A stretch of DNA of 64,000 nucleotides from Synechococcus sp. A10-1-5-1. Lineage in GTDB: Bacteria; Cyanobacteriota; Cyanobacteriia; PCC-6307; Cyanobiaceae. This document shows positions 17,482 through 25,145 of the stretch, piece by piece. The DNA is taken from positions 992,001-1,056,000 of the forward strand of contig NZ_CP096032.1 of the NCBI RefSeq assembly GCF_023115425.1. Direction: 5' to 3'. The notes under the pieces are model-generated. The model searched no databases. It saw only the letters and a program-made list of their open reading frames with translations, and had not been told where the DNA came from. Within the stretch, counting starts at the first letter, position 1. Every line of letters starts with the position of its first letter. Both the position numbers and the translations under genes were made by a program.

Positions 17482-19071
17482 TTGCCTGATCTCAAAAGAC
17501 AACCACAACCTGACATCACCCCACGGGACGTTCCCTGGCTGAAACAGCCACCCCTCTGGGTTGGTTCTATCCCACTACTTCTGTTTCTGCTGATCGCAGC
17601 GGTGGATCTGGAACTCGCCAGGACTTTCACCAGCAATGGCAAAACAATCATCAGCCAACACATCGGTGGCCTCTGGCAGTGGCTGGTGCTCGCGGTGTTC
17701 CTCGTGGCCATGGGCCTGGCGATCAGTCCCATCGGATCAGTGAAGCTGGGGGGAGCCGGAGCCAAACCAACCATTCGTTTTTTTGATTGGTGCGCAGTCC
17801 TGATCTGCACACTGCTGGCGGGTGGAGGGGTGTTCTGGTCTGCCGCAGAGCCTCTGTTCCACTTCCAATCTCCAGCTCCCTACTTCCCACAAATCACTGG
17901 GGGCAGCTCAGAAGCCGTTGATCCGGCGCTGGCCGTGAGCTTTCTGCATTGGGGGTTTTTGGCTTGGGCACTGGTGGCGACCACAGTGACCATCACCTTC
18001 TCAATGCTGGAGAAACGGGGGGAGCCCCTGCGGCCTCGTTCACTGCTGGTGGGGGTCCTCCCAAGGGCTTGGGTGGATGGAGCTGTTGGTGATTTCGCGG
18101 ATGGGCTCTCGGTCGTCGCCGCTGTTGCGGGCACCGTCGGCCCTCTGGGCTTTCTCTCCCTGCAACTGAGTAATGCAGCTGGACAGCTGCCATGGCTCAG
18201 CGACAGCGCTGGTTTGCAATCCCTCGTGGTGATCTTGCTCACAGCGGTGTTTGCCACCTCCACAGTCAGTGGAATTCAGCGCGGCATCAAATGGCTCTCT
18301 GAGTTGAACGTTGTACTCACCCTTGGGCTGGCGGCAGCAATCCTTTTGGTTGGCCCAGGGCTCTGGCTGCTTCAGCATTTCCTGAGTGCAATGTTGCTCT
18401 ACATCAACGAGTTGCCCGCGATGGCCCTGGCGAGCAACAACGCCGAGCAAGCCGGCTGGTTGAACGGTTGGACCATTTTTTATTGGGGTTGGTTTCTGGG
18501 TTATGCCCCACTCATGGGGCTGTTCACCGCCGGGGTCAGCCGTGGCAGAAGCATTCGGGAGCTGGTACTGGCGGTGGCCATCCTCTGTCCACTCGTGACC
18601 AATTTGTGGTTCACCCTGCTGGGGGGCACGGGAATCGCCCTGGAGCTCGCCGATGCTGGTTCCATCAGTGGGCCGCTTCAAATGAGCGGAGCGGCGGCTG
18701 CCTTATTGGCGATCCTCAGCCAACTGCCTCTGGCCTGGCTGTTAATCCCAACGGGACTCCTACTGGTGGTTCTGTTTATGGCCACCAGCGCTGATTCGAT
18801 GAGCTACGCAGCGGCCATGGTGGTCAGTGGAGAGCGCGAGCCCGCCCCGTTACTGCGATTGTTCTGGGCCCTCATGATCGGCAGTCTCACCCTGGTGCTG
18901 CTTCGAATCGGAACAAGCCTGGGCGACAGCACGTCCATTGACGCGCTGCAGGCCTTCATCGTCATCGCGGCAGTTCCTGTCACACCACTGGTGCTGTTGA
19001 GTCTCTGGAGCGCACCGCGGCTGGCCTGGAGAGAGTGGGCTAGCACCAGTCGAGCAACAGCTAGGCCATAA
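17482..19071 (+). CDS. BCCT-family transporter
   Basis: 529-residue secondary transporter with about twelve membrane segments. The betaine/carnitine/choline transporter signature is clear: GWTIFYWGWFLGYAPLMGLF followed by AGVSRGRSIREL, with FHFQSP early and FMATSADSMSYA late. BCCT proteins carry quaternary ammonium compounds (glycine betaine, choline, carnitine) using Na+ or H+, or by exchange. The first gene-start codon is TTG at 17482, five bases after the flavoenzyme stop, with no clear Shine-Dalgarno, so coupling is likely. The context suggests that its cargo is the substrate or product of the three upstream enzymes. Confidence 0.93.
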   Translation: MPDLKRQPQPDITPRDVPWLKQPPLWVGSIPLLLFLLIAAVDLELARTFTSNGKTIISQHIGGLWQWLVLAVFLVAMGLAISPIGSVKLGGAGAKPTIRFFDWCAVLICTLLAGGGVFWSAAEPLFHFQSPAPYFPQITGGSSEAVDPALAVSFLHWGFLAWALVATTVTITFSMLEKRGEPLRPRSLLVGVLPRAWVDGAVGDFADGLSVVAAVAGTVGPLGFLSLQLSNAAGQLPWLSDSAGLQSLVVILLTAVFATSTVSGIQRGIKWLSELNVVLTLGLAAAILLVGPGLWLLQHFLSAMLLYINELPAMALASNNAEQAGWLNGWTIFYWGWFLGYAPLMGLFTAGVSRGRSIRELVLAVAILCPLVTNLWFTLLGGTGIALELADAGSISGPLQMSGAAAALLAILSQLPLAWLLIPTGLLLVVLFMATSADSMSYAAAMVVSGEREPAPLLRLFWALMIGSLTLVLLRIGTSLGDSTSIDALQAFIVIAAVPVTPLVLLSLWSAPRLAWREWASTSRATARP

Positions 19072-19130
19072 GCCCCAATGACAACAGCTCTTTGCCTTGC
19101 TAGCGATAAGGAGTCTCCGGACGACCTGTA

Positions 19131-19364
19131 ATGACTAACCTGAATCCCATGCAGAGTCAGCCGATGAACGTTAGACAATCTCGCGATTACCTCCAACAGA
19201 AGCGAAGAGAAATCAGGAAGCAGGGCCTCTTAACCAACGAAGTGTTGACCAAAAAGCAGGGACAATTCAGCCAGGAGAAGGGCACCACAGCTCAACAATC
19301 CAAGGTCTCCAGACTATGGGACCGTTTCGCAGAACAAGTCAGTGCTGTGGTGAGCAAGGACTAA
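19131..19364 (+). CDS. Small basic hypothetical protein
   Basis: 77 residues, Gln/Lys/Arg-rich helical protein (RQSRDYLQQKRREIRKQG, then a C-terminal amphipathic SRLWDRFAEQVSAVVSK). AAGGAG lies at 19108-19113, rather far from the ATG at 19131. No family recognised. It lies 59 bases after the transporter and may be read from the same transcript. Confidence 0.5.
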   Translation: MTNLNPMQSQPMNVRQSRDYLQQKRREIRKQGLLTNEVLTKKQGQFSQEKGTTAQQSKVSRLWDRFAEQVSAVVSKD

Positions 19365-19677
19365 ACAGCCTTCGCGACAACCGTTAGATCGAGGCCCCAG
19401 GTTGAACCAAAGGGGTCGTTATTAAGGCGCCATAGAAAGACTGATCCAAGCAATCGGCAGATAACAGCAATACAGAGTCTTGCTGGCAAAAACAAGAAAA
19501 ATGAACGATAGCCGAGGCGGAGATCGCGAGAGGCAATCCAAACCATCCGATGCATGCGTCTGCACACTTCAAGGACAAGACCGGAAAGTGCCGCAGATAC
19601 GCCCTAGATCCACGCAAGGGCCAACCAGAGGATGATTAATCGATTTGCATTACATGATTCCAGCCGTCACACATACC
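19365..19677. other. AT-richer intergenic stretch, nothing assignable
   Basis: Minus-strand frames of 68 and 77 codons are open here but have erratic composition and no start context. No strong hairpin or repeat seen. Confidence 0.45.
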
Positions 19678-19869
19678 ATGAAGAACTCGCTAACAAGATT
19701 CCATATCGAATCCAGGCTAAACAGGACCCACTCCAACACGACCTGCCTTAAATGGCGCGGGGACGGATCACTCTCTGAGATCGATCATCAAGAAATCATG
19801 GGACGACTGTGCACTGTTGACCCCGAGCTTTCAAACACAGGTCTATGCCTAGAAATGATTCATCGCTAG
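19678..19869 (+). CDS. Possible small hypothetical protein
   Basis: From the ATG at 19678 (MKNSLTRFHIESRLNR) 63 residues are encoded, including CLKWRGDGSLSEIDHQEIM. No Shine-Dalgarno is visible. Coherence of the central part argues mildly for a gene. Function unknown. Confidence 0.3.
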   Translation: MKNSLTRFHIESRLNRTHSNTTCLKWRGDGSLSEIDHQEIMGRLCTVDPELSNTGLCLEMIHR

Positions 19870-19929
19870 GCATCAAGCTGAATGACAAAAGCCATTGGCC
19901 TGGATATGCCCTGCTGGGCACCATGAACC

Positions 19930-20067
19930 CGCCCCACTAGTTGACTGCAGATTAACAGCAGTTTCGCAGCCTGAGTGACGCATTCACTCCCGTGAATCAA
20001 CGCCAGAATAAAGACGGAGAGGGACTCTCCGGTGAGGCAACAGAGGGGCTTAACCCCCTCTTTTTTT
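19930..20067 (+). ncRNA. Candidate structured RNA ending in a terminator
   Basis: Upstream of a strong terminator the plus strand holds GAGTGA-CGCAT-TCACTC (19973-19989), the overlapping alternative ATTCAC-TCCC-GTGAAT (19982-19997), and GGAGAG-GGA-CTCTCC (20016-20030). No ORF covers this stretch in the plus direction. The 5' boundary is arbitrary. It could be a small RNA or the 3' UTR of the ORF at 19678-19869. No known RNA family is claimed. Confidence 0.4.
20042..20067 (+). terminator. Rho-independent terminator
   Basis: AGAGGGG-CTTAAC-CCCCTCT followed by seven T. No annotated plus-strand gene ends directly before it, so it marks the end of either the candidate RNA or the small ORF upstream. 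Confidence 0.85.
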
Positions 20068-20088
20068 GGCGAGCACCGGGGCAAATAA

Positions 20089-20364
20089 CTAATCAGAAGA
20101 TTGCGAGAGCAATTGCTCCTCAAGATCTGGAGTAATTCCCCCATATGTATATTCAGAACTAGGAGGAAGATTGAGCTCACGAAGCCACTCAATCAGAAGC
20201 CGACGGTCCCGCATGGCAACAGCAAGCTCAAGAAAATCACGCCCAATTTCACCGGCGACCTGAATCGTATCCTCAAGCGCTTCCAGTTCAGAGCAAATGG
20301 CTCGATAGAGCGCATAATCACGGAGAGTAAGCTCCGAAATCTTTGAACGGTGCTGATTACCCAC
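20089..20364 (-). CDS. Conserved-looking hypothetical protein
   Basis: 91 residues beginning MGNQHRSKISELTLRDYAL, helical through about residue 65 (ICSELEALEDTIQVAGE, RDFLELAVAMRDRRLLIEW) and ending in an acidic tail. No motif recognised. It stands divergent from psbA; the 308-base gap between them must hold both promoters. Confidence 0.6.
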   Translation of the reverse strand: MGNQHRSKISELTLRDYALYRAICSELEALEDTIQVAGEIGRDFLELAVAMRDRRLLIEWLRELNLPPSSEYTYGGITPDLEEQLLSQSSD

Positions 20365-20672
20365 AAATGAACGCTAAAACCATTGATCACTGGTGGAGAT
20401 CCAACAAGCAGATCCATGGCAGAGATGCCTCAACCACATTGAGATTCCAGATACATCGAACGCTCGGTTCTTTTCTGCTGCTGAACAGAGGCAGAAGAGC
20501 TGATCAATCGCGAAGAGCCAGGGAAGGCTTTCAAGCTGGACAAGGGCATTCACGGGAAAGCGCAGGAGAATAAACAACTCCCTGAATCACCCCACAACAA
20601 ACAAACACTGCTAGAAAAACTTCTCTCACCAGAGAGAGATAAAGAGACACACCCAATCAGCGGAGGATCTTT
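20365..20672. promoter_or_regulatory. psbA 5' region with leader hairpin and strong RBS
   Basis: AT-richer gap between the divergent small gene and psbA. A short stem TCTCT-CACC-AGAGA at 20622-20635 lies just upstream of the ribosome binding site GGAGGA at 20662-20667, six bases before the psbA ATG. Such a leader could influence translation. I do not identify a -35/-10 pair with confidence. Confidence 0.4.
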
Positions 20673-21752
20673 ATGGCAACATTGACAACAAAGAAACGCC
20701 TACTCAGGAATGGCAAAGCCTTCTCGGAATGGATTACTTCAACGAAGCAGCGAATTTACATCGGCTGGTTCGGCGTCTTATTCATCCCGACGGCACTGAC
20801 AAGCGCCATCGCATTTGTACTCGCAATACTGTGCGCTCCAGTGGTCGATATTGACGGAGTTCGAGAGCCGATCAGCGGAGCCTTGCTCGATGGAAACAAC
20901 ATCATCACAGCCGCAGTTGTTCCAAGCTCGAACGCCATAGGCTTGCACTTTTATCCATTGTGGGAAGCCACAAGCATCGATGAGTGGCTTTACAACGGAG
21001 GACCCTATCAGCTCATTGTCCTCCACTTCCTCATTGCAATCACAGCCTATTTAGGGCGCCAATGGGAATTGAGCTACCGCCTAGGAATGCGCCCATGGAT
21101 TGCCATTGCGTTTTCAGCTCCCTGGTCTGCAGCAATGGCTGTTTTTCTTGTTTATCCCATGGGTCAGGGATCGTTCTCCGATGGAATGCCACTGGGGATT
21201 TCTGGCACCTTTAATTTCATGCTGGTCCTGCAGGCCGAACACAATGTGCTCATGCACCCATTGCACATGCTCGCCGTTGCAGGCACTTTTGGAGGCTCAC
21301 TCCTTGCTGCACTGCATGGATCTCTCGTAACCAGCAGCCTAGTGCGAGAGACCACGGAAGCAGAATCAATCAACCGCGGCTATGCATTTGGGCAGAAAGA
21401 AACCACATACAATTTAGTGGCTGCACATGCATATTTTGGCCGCCTTGTATTTCCCTATGCAGCATCAGATAACAGCAGAAGTATTCATGCCATTCTGTTT
21501 GCATGGCCAACCATTGGAATTTGGTGCTCATCACTGGCCGTAGCTTCCTTTTCCTTCGGTCTCAATGGATTCAATTTCAACCAATCCATACTCGACACCC
21601 AAATGCGAACCATCAACAGCTGGGCAGACGTCCTGAATCGAAGCAACCTTGGGATTGAAGCAATCCATGAGCGGAATGCACATAATTTCCCCCTCGATCT
21701 CGCATCATCTGAAACGTCCTACATCGCTCTATCTCGATCCATTGAAGGGTAG
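20673..21752 (+). CDS. psbA: Photosystem II D1 protein, divergent isoform
   Basis: 359 residues whose numbering matches standard D1 without gaps. Donor side is intact: D59, D61, Y161 (TyrZ), D170, E189, H190, H332, E333, H337, D342 and A344, with a 15-residue C-terminal extension for processing. Chlorophyll and iron ligands H118, H198, H215 and H272 are present. Q130 is the low-light (D1:1) type. Departures are unusual: G80A, Y147F, F211L, E244T, G253A, Q261P, S264A, F265S, N266D, F285C, T286S. Many of these lie in the QB, bicarbonate and acceptor-side regions. A GGAGGA site precedes the ATG. Clearly a D1 of oxygenic type, but not the standard housekeeping copy; condition of expression is unknown. 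Confidence 0.95.
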   Translation: MATLTTKKRLLRNGKAFSEWITSTKQRIYIGWFGVLFIPTALTSAIAFVLAILCAPVVDIDGVREPISGALLDGNNIITAAVVPSSNAIGLHFYPLWEATSIDEWLYNGGPYQLIVLHFLIAITAYLGRQWELSYRLGMRPWIAIAFSAPWSAAMAVFLVYPMGQGSFSDGMPLGISGTFNFMLVLQAEHNVLMHPLHMLAVAGTFGGSLLAALHGSLVTSSLVRETTEAESINRGYAFGQKETTYNLVAAHAYFGRLVFPYAASDNSRSIHAILFAWPTIGIWCSSLAVASFSFGLNGFNFNQSILDTQMRTINSWADVLNRSNLGIEAIHERNAHNFPLDLASSETSYIALSRSIEG

Positions 21753-21760
21753 CATTACCC
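21747..21760 (+). other. Hairpin spanning the psbA stop codon
   Basis: GGGTA-GCAT-TACCC; the stem includes the TAG stop. It is followed by AAAAGAG rather than a T-run, so it is not a terminator by itself. Confidence 0.4.
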
Positions 21761-21778
21761 AAAAGAGTGGCTCATCTC

Positions 21779-21805
21779 AGGGGCAGTCCTCATCAGGCTG
21801 CCCCT
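21779..21805 (+). terminator. Probable psbA transcript-end hairpin
   Basis: AGGGGCAG pairs with CTGCCCCT across an 11-base loop, 27 bases after psbA. The following sequence is pyrimidine-rich but lacks a clean T-run. Confidence 0.5.
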
Positions 21806-21836
21806 CTCAAGACGTTCCCCTTCTTTGAAGATCAGA

Positions 21837-21870
21837 CCTCTTGATGGAGTTAATCAACGCCATCAAGAGG
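21837..21870. repeat. Perfect 11-bp inverted repeat
   Basis: CCTCTTGATGG and CCATCAAGAGG enclose a 12-base AT-rich loop. It could form a stable RNA hairpin or be a protein-binding dyad. No T-run follows on either strand. Confidence 0.55.
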
Positions 21871-22126
21871 CCTCCATCTTTCGCATCGACTGAGTGTCTC
21901 TATCGAGAAAAAAGGGAGGAATCTTCCCCCCTTCTGGGGACACGCGTAAATGGTCTAAGCCGCACCCTCAGTGTTGATGGCCAAGGCCTGCCAACGCCAC
22001 TCAACAAGCAACGCCGGCTGATGGAACAACCGACCGGTACCGATCGCATGCCCTATGCGTAGGGGTGCTGATGGAAGTCCTGACTCGCCAGCGAGCAACG
22101 AAGAGATCCGAGTGCTAAGAAAGGAT

Positions 22127-22369
22127 TTAGGCTCTCGCCGCCTTGCGTTGCTGACCGGCATAGACCCCAGCACCGGCGACGACAATCGCCAAACCACTAC
22201 TGACCGCAAGAAAGGCGAGGGTCTGCAGCAGAAGCAACAAGACGCCCAGCGCTGAAAAGGCTGTGATCCTGATCTTGGCCTTGATCAACATGGTGAGCAA
22301 CAGGAATACCGTTGCTTTTAAGCCAAGAATCGTTGCCGCTGAAAAGGGGCAGAGCGGGTTGATCAACAT
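22127..22369 (-). CDS. Small two-span membrane protein
   Basis: 80 residues from MLINPLCPFSAATILG. Two hydrophobic segments (about 10-28 and 38-70) are separated by the basic turn KAKIR, and the tail QQRKAARA is basic. The ATG at 22369 is chosen because GGAG lies six bases upstream on the minus strand; a longer start at 22423 and a shorter one at 22291 exist. No family recognised. Confidence 0.5.
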   Translation of the reverse strand: MLINPLCPFSAATILGLKATVFLLLTMLIKAKIRITAFSALGVLLLLLQTLAFLAVSSGLAIVVAGAGVYAGQQRKAARA

Positions 22370-23574
22370 GGGTCGCTCCGGAGTAGGGACATGCTGGTGC
22401 AGCTTCCCTAGGAATGCGAGCACTCAATCACTCTGCATCACTTCTGCGGCAACGAAGCCACACTGAACACCGTGATGGACAGCTCAGGCATGAATCACTG
22501 CTGGCAGCCGCCCCCTGCTTGCGGTGCTAAGGTGAAGGGACACACCATGGATCCAACTACCTGCTTTCAGAACAGGAGTTCGGATAGTCCGGCTGAAATA
22601 CTCGGAGCATCAGGCTTTCTGGCCTAATCACATTCGCTTTTTTGCGGCTGTGGTCCGACAATTCGGTCCACTCAACAGCGTGGACGTGCGGCACTGGTTG
22701 ACGCGCTCCACGGCTCCAACGTGTTGGCCTTGCAAGGCTTCATCAGACGCGTCAGGGAACAAGTGTGTTTTTTGTCCATTACATAGGCAGTTCATTCACG
22801 ATTCATCCAATCCTGTGTCAATTCTTGGCTCGATCAATGCTCAATGGCTGCATTCATCCCGGCTCTGGGCTAAATCAGCTCACCTAGAGGCGTGCGGGAG
22901 TCGAGCAACAACCACAACTCCAAACTTGATATCAGATCTGTTTCATCATTCACTGAAGATTCACCTACAAATGCCCAGTCAGTCCAATCCATCTATCGTC
23001 ATTTCCAGCCTGCCAAGGTGCCTTGATCCCAGTCGTGATGACCTGTGGTCAGCCCAGGCAAAGCGTTACTGGCGGCAAGTGTCTGCTTCTGAACAGCCTT
23101 CTGCACCAGTGGTCTCTGACCATCTGTTGCGGTAGCAGGCTGTTTTCTGCTTGGAGGCAAGCCATCCATCAATCTCTTGTTCAAGGCCTCCATACTTGCT
23201 GCAGCCATCGATCAATCAACACGCGATTGATCCCCACCCTCCACATCTAAGGGTGATTCAGGTGTCCAGGCTCGCCGAGCAGAGGAAAGCGAGTTGAGCA
23301 GTTTTCATTCCTGATGCTTTGGTAAGGAGTCAGAGCCTCAGTTGCTGCGCTTGAGGGCCTGGCAATCCGTCCAAGATGTCATTCAAACGCGCAAGCAGGT
23401 GCATTTTTCTGCTGCCAGAGAATATTGCCTACCCCTGGGGCCCTGTCTCTGAAGGGTATTGGCCGATTTTTTTCATGGCATTTTCTGCTCAGCAGTGCCA
23501 TAACTGAAATGTGCTCGTTCGTCTAGAGGGATTCGAACCAGGCCAACCGTGTCGCCTGCGTGCCGGGGAAATGA
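22370..23574. other. Long stretch without a convincing gene
   Basis: Roughly 1.2 kb with low apparent coding density. A plus-strand frame at 22650-23135 and a minus-strand frame at 22999-23208 overlap each other and show no domain, signal peptide or ribosome binding site. No transposase or integrase remnant was recognised. It may hold decayed genes or regulatory RNA. Confidence 0.5.
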
Positions 23575-23844
23575 ATGCATCAACTGTGCGGAGGCGACTT
23601 GACCGAATACACCTTTGATCCTGTCGATCAGGAAGTGATCGTCGAGATTTCTTTAACAGAGCTGTATCAAGTACAAACAGAAGCTCGCAATGCTCTTGGG
23701 GGCATCTGGAATTTGCAGCATGAAAAATGGTGCGTGGATCGCCACCGATCTCTCTTTCACTGCACAACCCAAGAAGCGAATCGTATGCATCGAGGCATTC
23801 GATACAGGTCATGGCAAAAACTTTCTATTTTGAGCTCAAATTAG
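23575..23844 (+). CDS. Possible small hypothetical protein
   Basis: 89 residues; the part TEYTFDPVDQEVIVEISLTE, then LYQVQTEARNALGGIW and HEKWCVDRHRS is protein-like, with coherent hydrophobic periodicity. A GGGGAA lies just before the ATG region. No family recognised and neighbours give no hint. Confidence 0.35.
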   Translation: MHQLCGGDLTEYTFDPVDQEVIVEISLTELYQVQTEARNALGGIWNLQHEKWCVDRHRSLFHCTTQEANRMHRGIRYRSWQKLSILSSN

Positions 23845-23933
23845 CAAGAAGTTATGAGCATCTTCATTCAAACAAAGCTGACCCTAGAGCGCCAACCGTT
23901 CAATGATTGCCTTGATGAGAATTAAGGCACAGC

Positions 23934-24248
23934 TTAGTAATCGTCTCCGTACTTCACTGAAGATGAAGCATCCATGAGTTCAACAGTGGTCTGGTAACCG
24001 CTCTGAACAGTGACCTCGTGCTGGATTGCAACGTCCTGCAGCGCCTCAACATCCAATTTGGGCGCAGTGATCCAACTAAATCCCTTCCCAAAGGTGTTGT
24101 CAGGGTTCACGACATACCAATGGCAGGCAGTGTCCGGGACAGCCACCGAGCACTTAGTCCAGTCGTTGTCCCACTGGGGAACCTGAACAAACGACAGAGC
24201 CGCAAACAGAAAGCTCAACATTCCCGCAAACATTGGCTTTCTTGGCAT
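23934..24248 (-). CDS. Small secreted or membrane-anchored hypothetical protein
   Basis: 104 residues from MPRKPMFAGMLSFLFAALSF. An N-terminal hydrophobic segment (signal peptide or anchor) precedes a polar domain with a Cys pair (TKCSVAV and TACHWYVVN), which may form a disulfide. It ends in an acidic SSVKYGDDY. The ATG at 24248 is preferred to 24296. Unknown function, probably extracytoplasmic. Confidence 0.6.
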   Translation of the reverse strand: MPRKPMFAGMLSFLFAALSFVQVPQWDNDWTKCSVAVPDTACHWYVVNPDNTFGKGFSWITAPKLDVEALQDVAIQHEVTVQSGYQTTVELMDASSSVKYGDDY

Positions 24249-24372
24249 GGCCCATGACCCTAGCAGCCATCTCCGGGCACCAATGCCCCCCAGCACTGAT
24301 CAGTCGAGGCCGAAGGGAGACGTGAAGCCATGGGTCGTTCGGTCTTGATTGGCAGCGGTCCATAGTGCGTGC

Positions 24373-24597
24373 ATGGAACATCCGAACGCACATCAACTCC
24401 GATCACTTCGCCTTGATGCGCTTGCTCGCGATCACCGTGTCGTCTCCGACTTGAACGACGGGATTGCCAATGGGCCCGATGCGCTGGTGATGGAACTGAT
24501 GGACAACCATGGCTGGCCGGCCCATGAGGCCCTTGATGCAGTGCAGCGGCTTCAGGAAAAAGCCCTTCGCGGCACCTCTCAACAGACGGCTGCTTGA
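24373..24597 (+). CDS. Small hypothetical protein
   Basis: 74 residues from MEHPNAHQLRSLRLDAL, helical, with VMELMDNHGWPAHEALDAVQ and a basic C-terminal helix. The frame also opens at 24349. A clear terminator lies downstream on the same strand, which supports a real transcript. No family recognised. Confidence 0.5.
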   Translation: MEHPNAHQLRSLRLDALARDHRVVSDLNDGIANGPDALVMELMDNHGWPAHEALDAVQRLQEKALRGTSQQTAA

Positions 24598-24674
24598 GTC
24601 GTCCTGATCGATTGGCTCTGTTTTTTTGTCTGAAGTTGAGCCATAACCAAGACGTGTCACGCAGACACCAATGG

Positions 24675-24701
24675 AAGCCGGGGAGGTCACCGGCTTTTTT
24701 C
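24675..24701 (+). terminator. Rho-independent terminator
   Basis: AAGCCGG and CCGGCTT around an 8-base loop, followed by TTTTTT. It ends the transcript of the small gene at 24373-24597. Confidence 0.8.
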
Positions 24702-24797
24702 ATGCCTGAAGCCTGCCCAGCGAAGCAGCGACTTTCGCCCAGATCAATGCCCTAGAGAGGGTCTGGCGTAATGCCAGAAGCTTCCGCTGGACTGATT

Positions 24798-24820
24798 AAA
24801 GGGGCCTCCCAGCCCCCATG
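24798..24820 (-). terminator. Probable tmRNA terminator
   Basis: On the minus strand GGGGGCTGGGAGGCCCC can form a GC stem and is followed by TTTAAT. It lies about 50 bases beyond the tag-coding stop of the tmRNA. Confidence 0.5.
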
Positions 24821-24849
24821 GATCATTTGGTTGATAAGGCTGATCTAAC

Positions 24850-25080
24850 CCCATCTCCCTTAATTAGGGTCAGGCAGCCACAGGGGCGGTCTGACGGGAG
24901 AAACGAACGATGTTGTTCGCTGTTACGGGTTCGCTCTTACCGAGCAGGCTTCAGTCACCCTCCTCATGCCCCGTCGAAACCATTGCAGCCCCATGAAGTG
25001 GAGCTGAGCGGAATCGAACCGCTGTCCGAAACACTGGTGTGAGCCACCTAGTCCGGTCAAGACCGGACCCCTTCATTCTG
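24850..25080 (-). ncRNA. ssrA: Two-piece permuted tmRNA
   Basis: Ribosome-rescue RNA with tRNA and mRNA functions. On the minus strand the acceptor piece comes first. It contains the hairpin GTCCGGTC-TT-GACCGGAC and a T arm around GCGGTTCGATTCCGC, and ends CAGCTCCA at 24999. After only six bases (24993-24998) the coding piece starts at 24992 with GGGGCTG, which pairs with CAGCTCC as the acceptor stem. The tag frame is 24920 to 24870: ANNIVRFSRQTAPVAA then TGA, with the degradation end PVAA. The permuted order is the known arrangement in the Prochlorococcus/Synechococcus clade. CCA is not encoded. Outer ends are approximate. Confidence 0.93.
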
Positions 25081-25145
25081 CAGGGTCAACGCACAATGAG
25101 AGTGACCTCCTTGCGGGAGGGAAACCGACCGCGTTGATCGATGTC

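Noticed and set aside
19361-19617. Overlapping minus-strand frames after the transporter region
   Set aside because: No Shine-Dalgarno, mixed composition, two frames open at once; a chance occurrence in AT-richer DNA is likelier.
20673-21752. Reading the divergent psbA as a chlorophyll-f synthase or rogue D1
   Set aside because: Those forms lose several Mn-cluster ligands; here D170, E189, H332, E333, H337, D342 and A344 are all present.
22650-23135. 161-codon plus-strand frame
   Set aside because: Composition is erratic (Ser/Cys/His-rich), no domain, no ribosome binding site, and a minus-strand frame overlaps it. Left as unassigned.
23517-23545. tRNA-like sequence with GGTTCGAATCC on the minus strand and CGTTCGTCTAG on the plus strand
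   Set aside because: The T-loop string is present but flanking bases do not pair into a T stem, and no acceptor or anticodon arm can be built.
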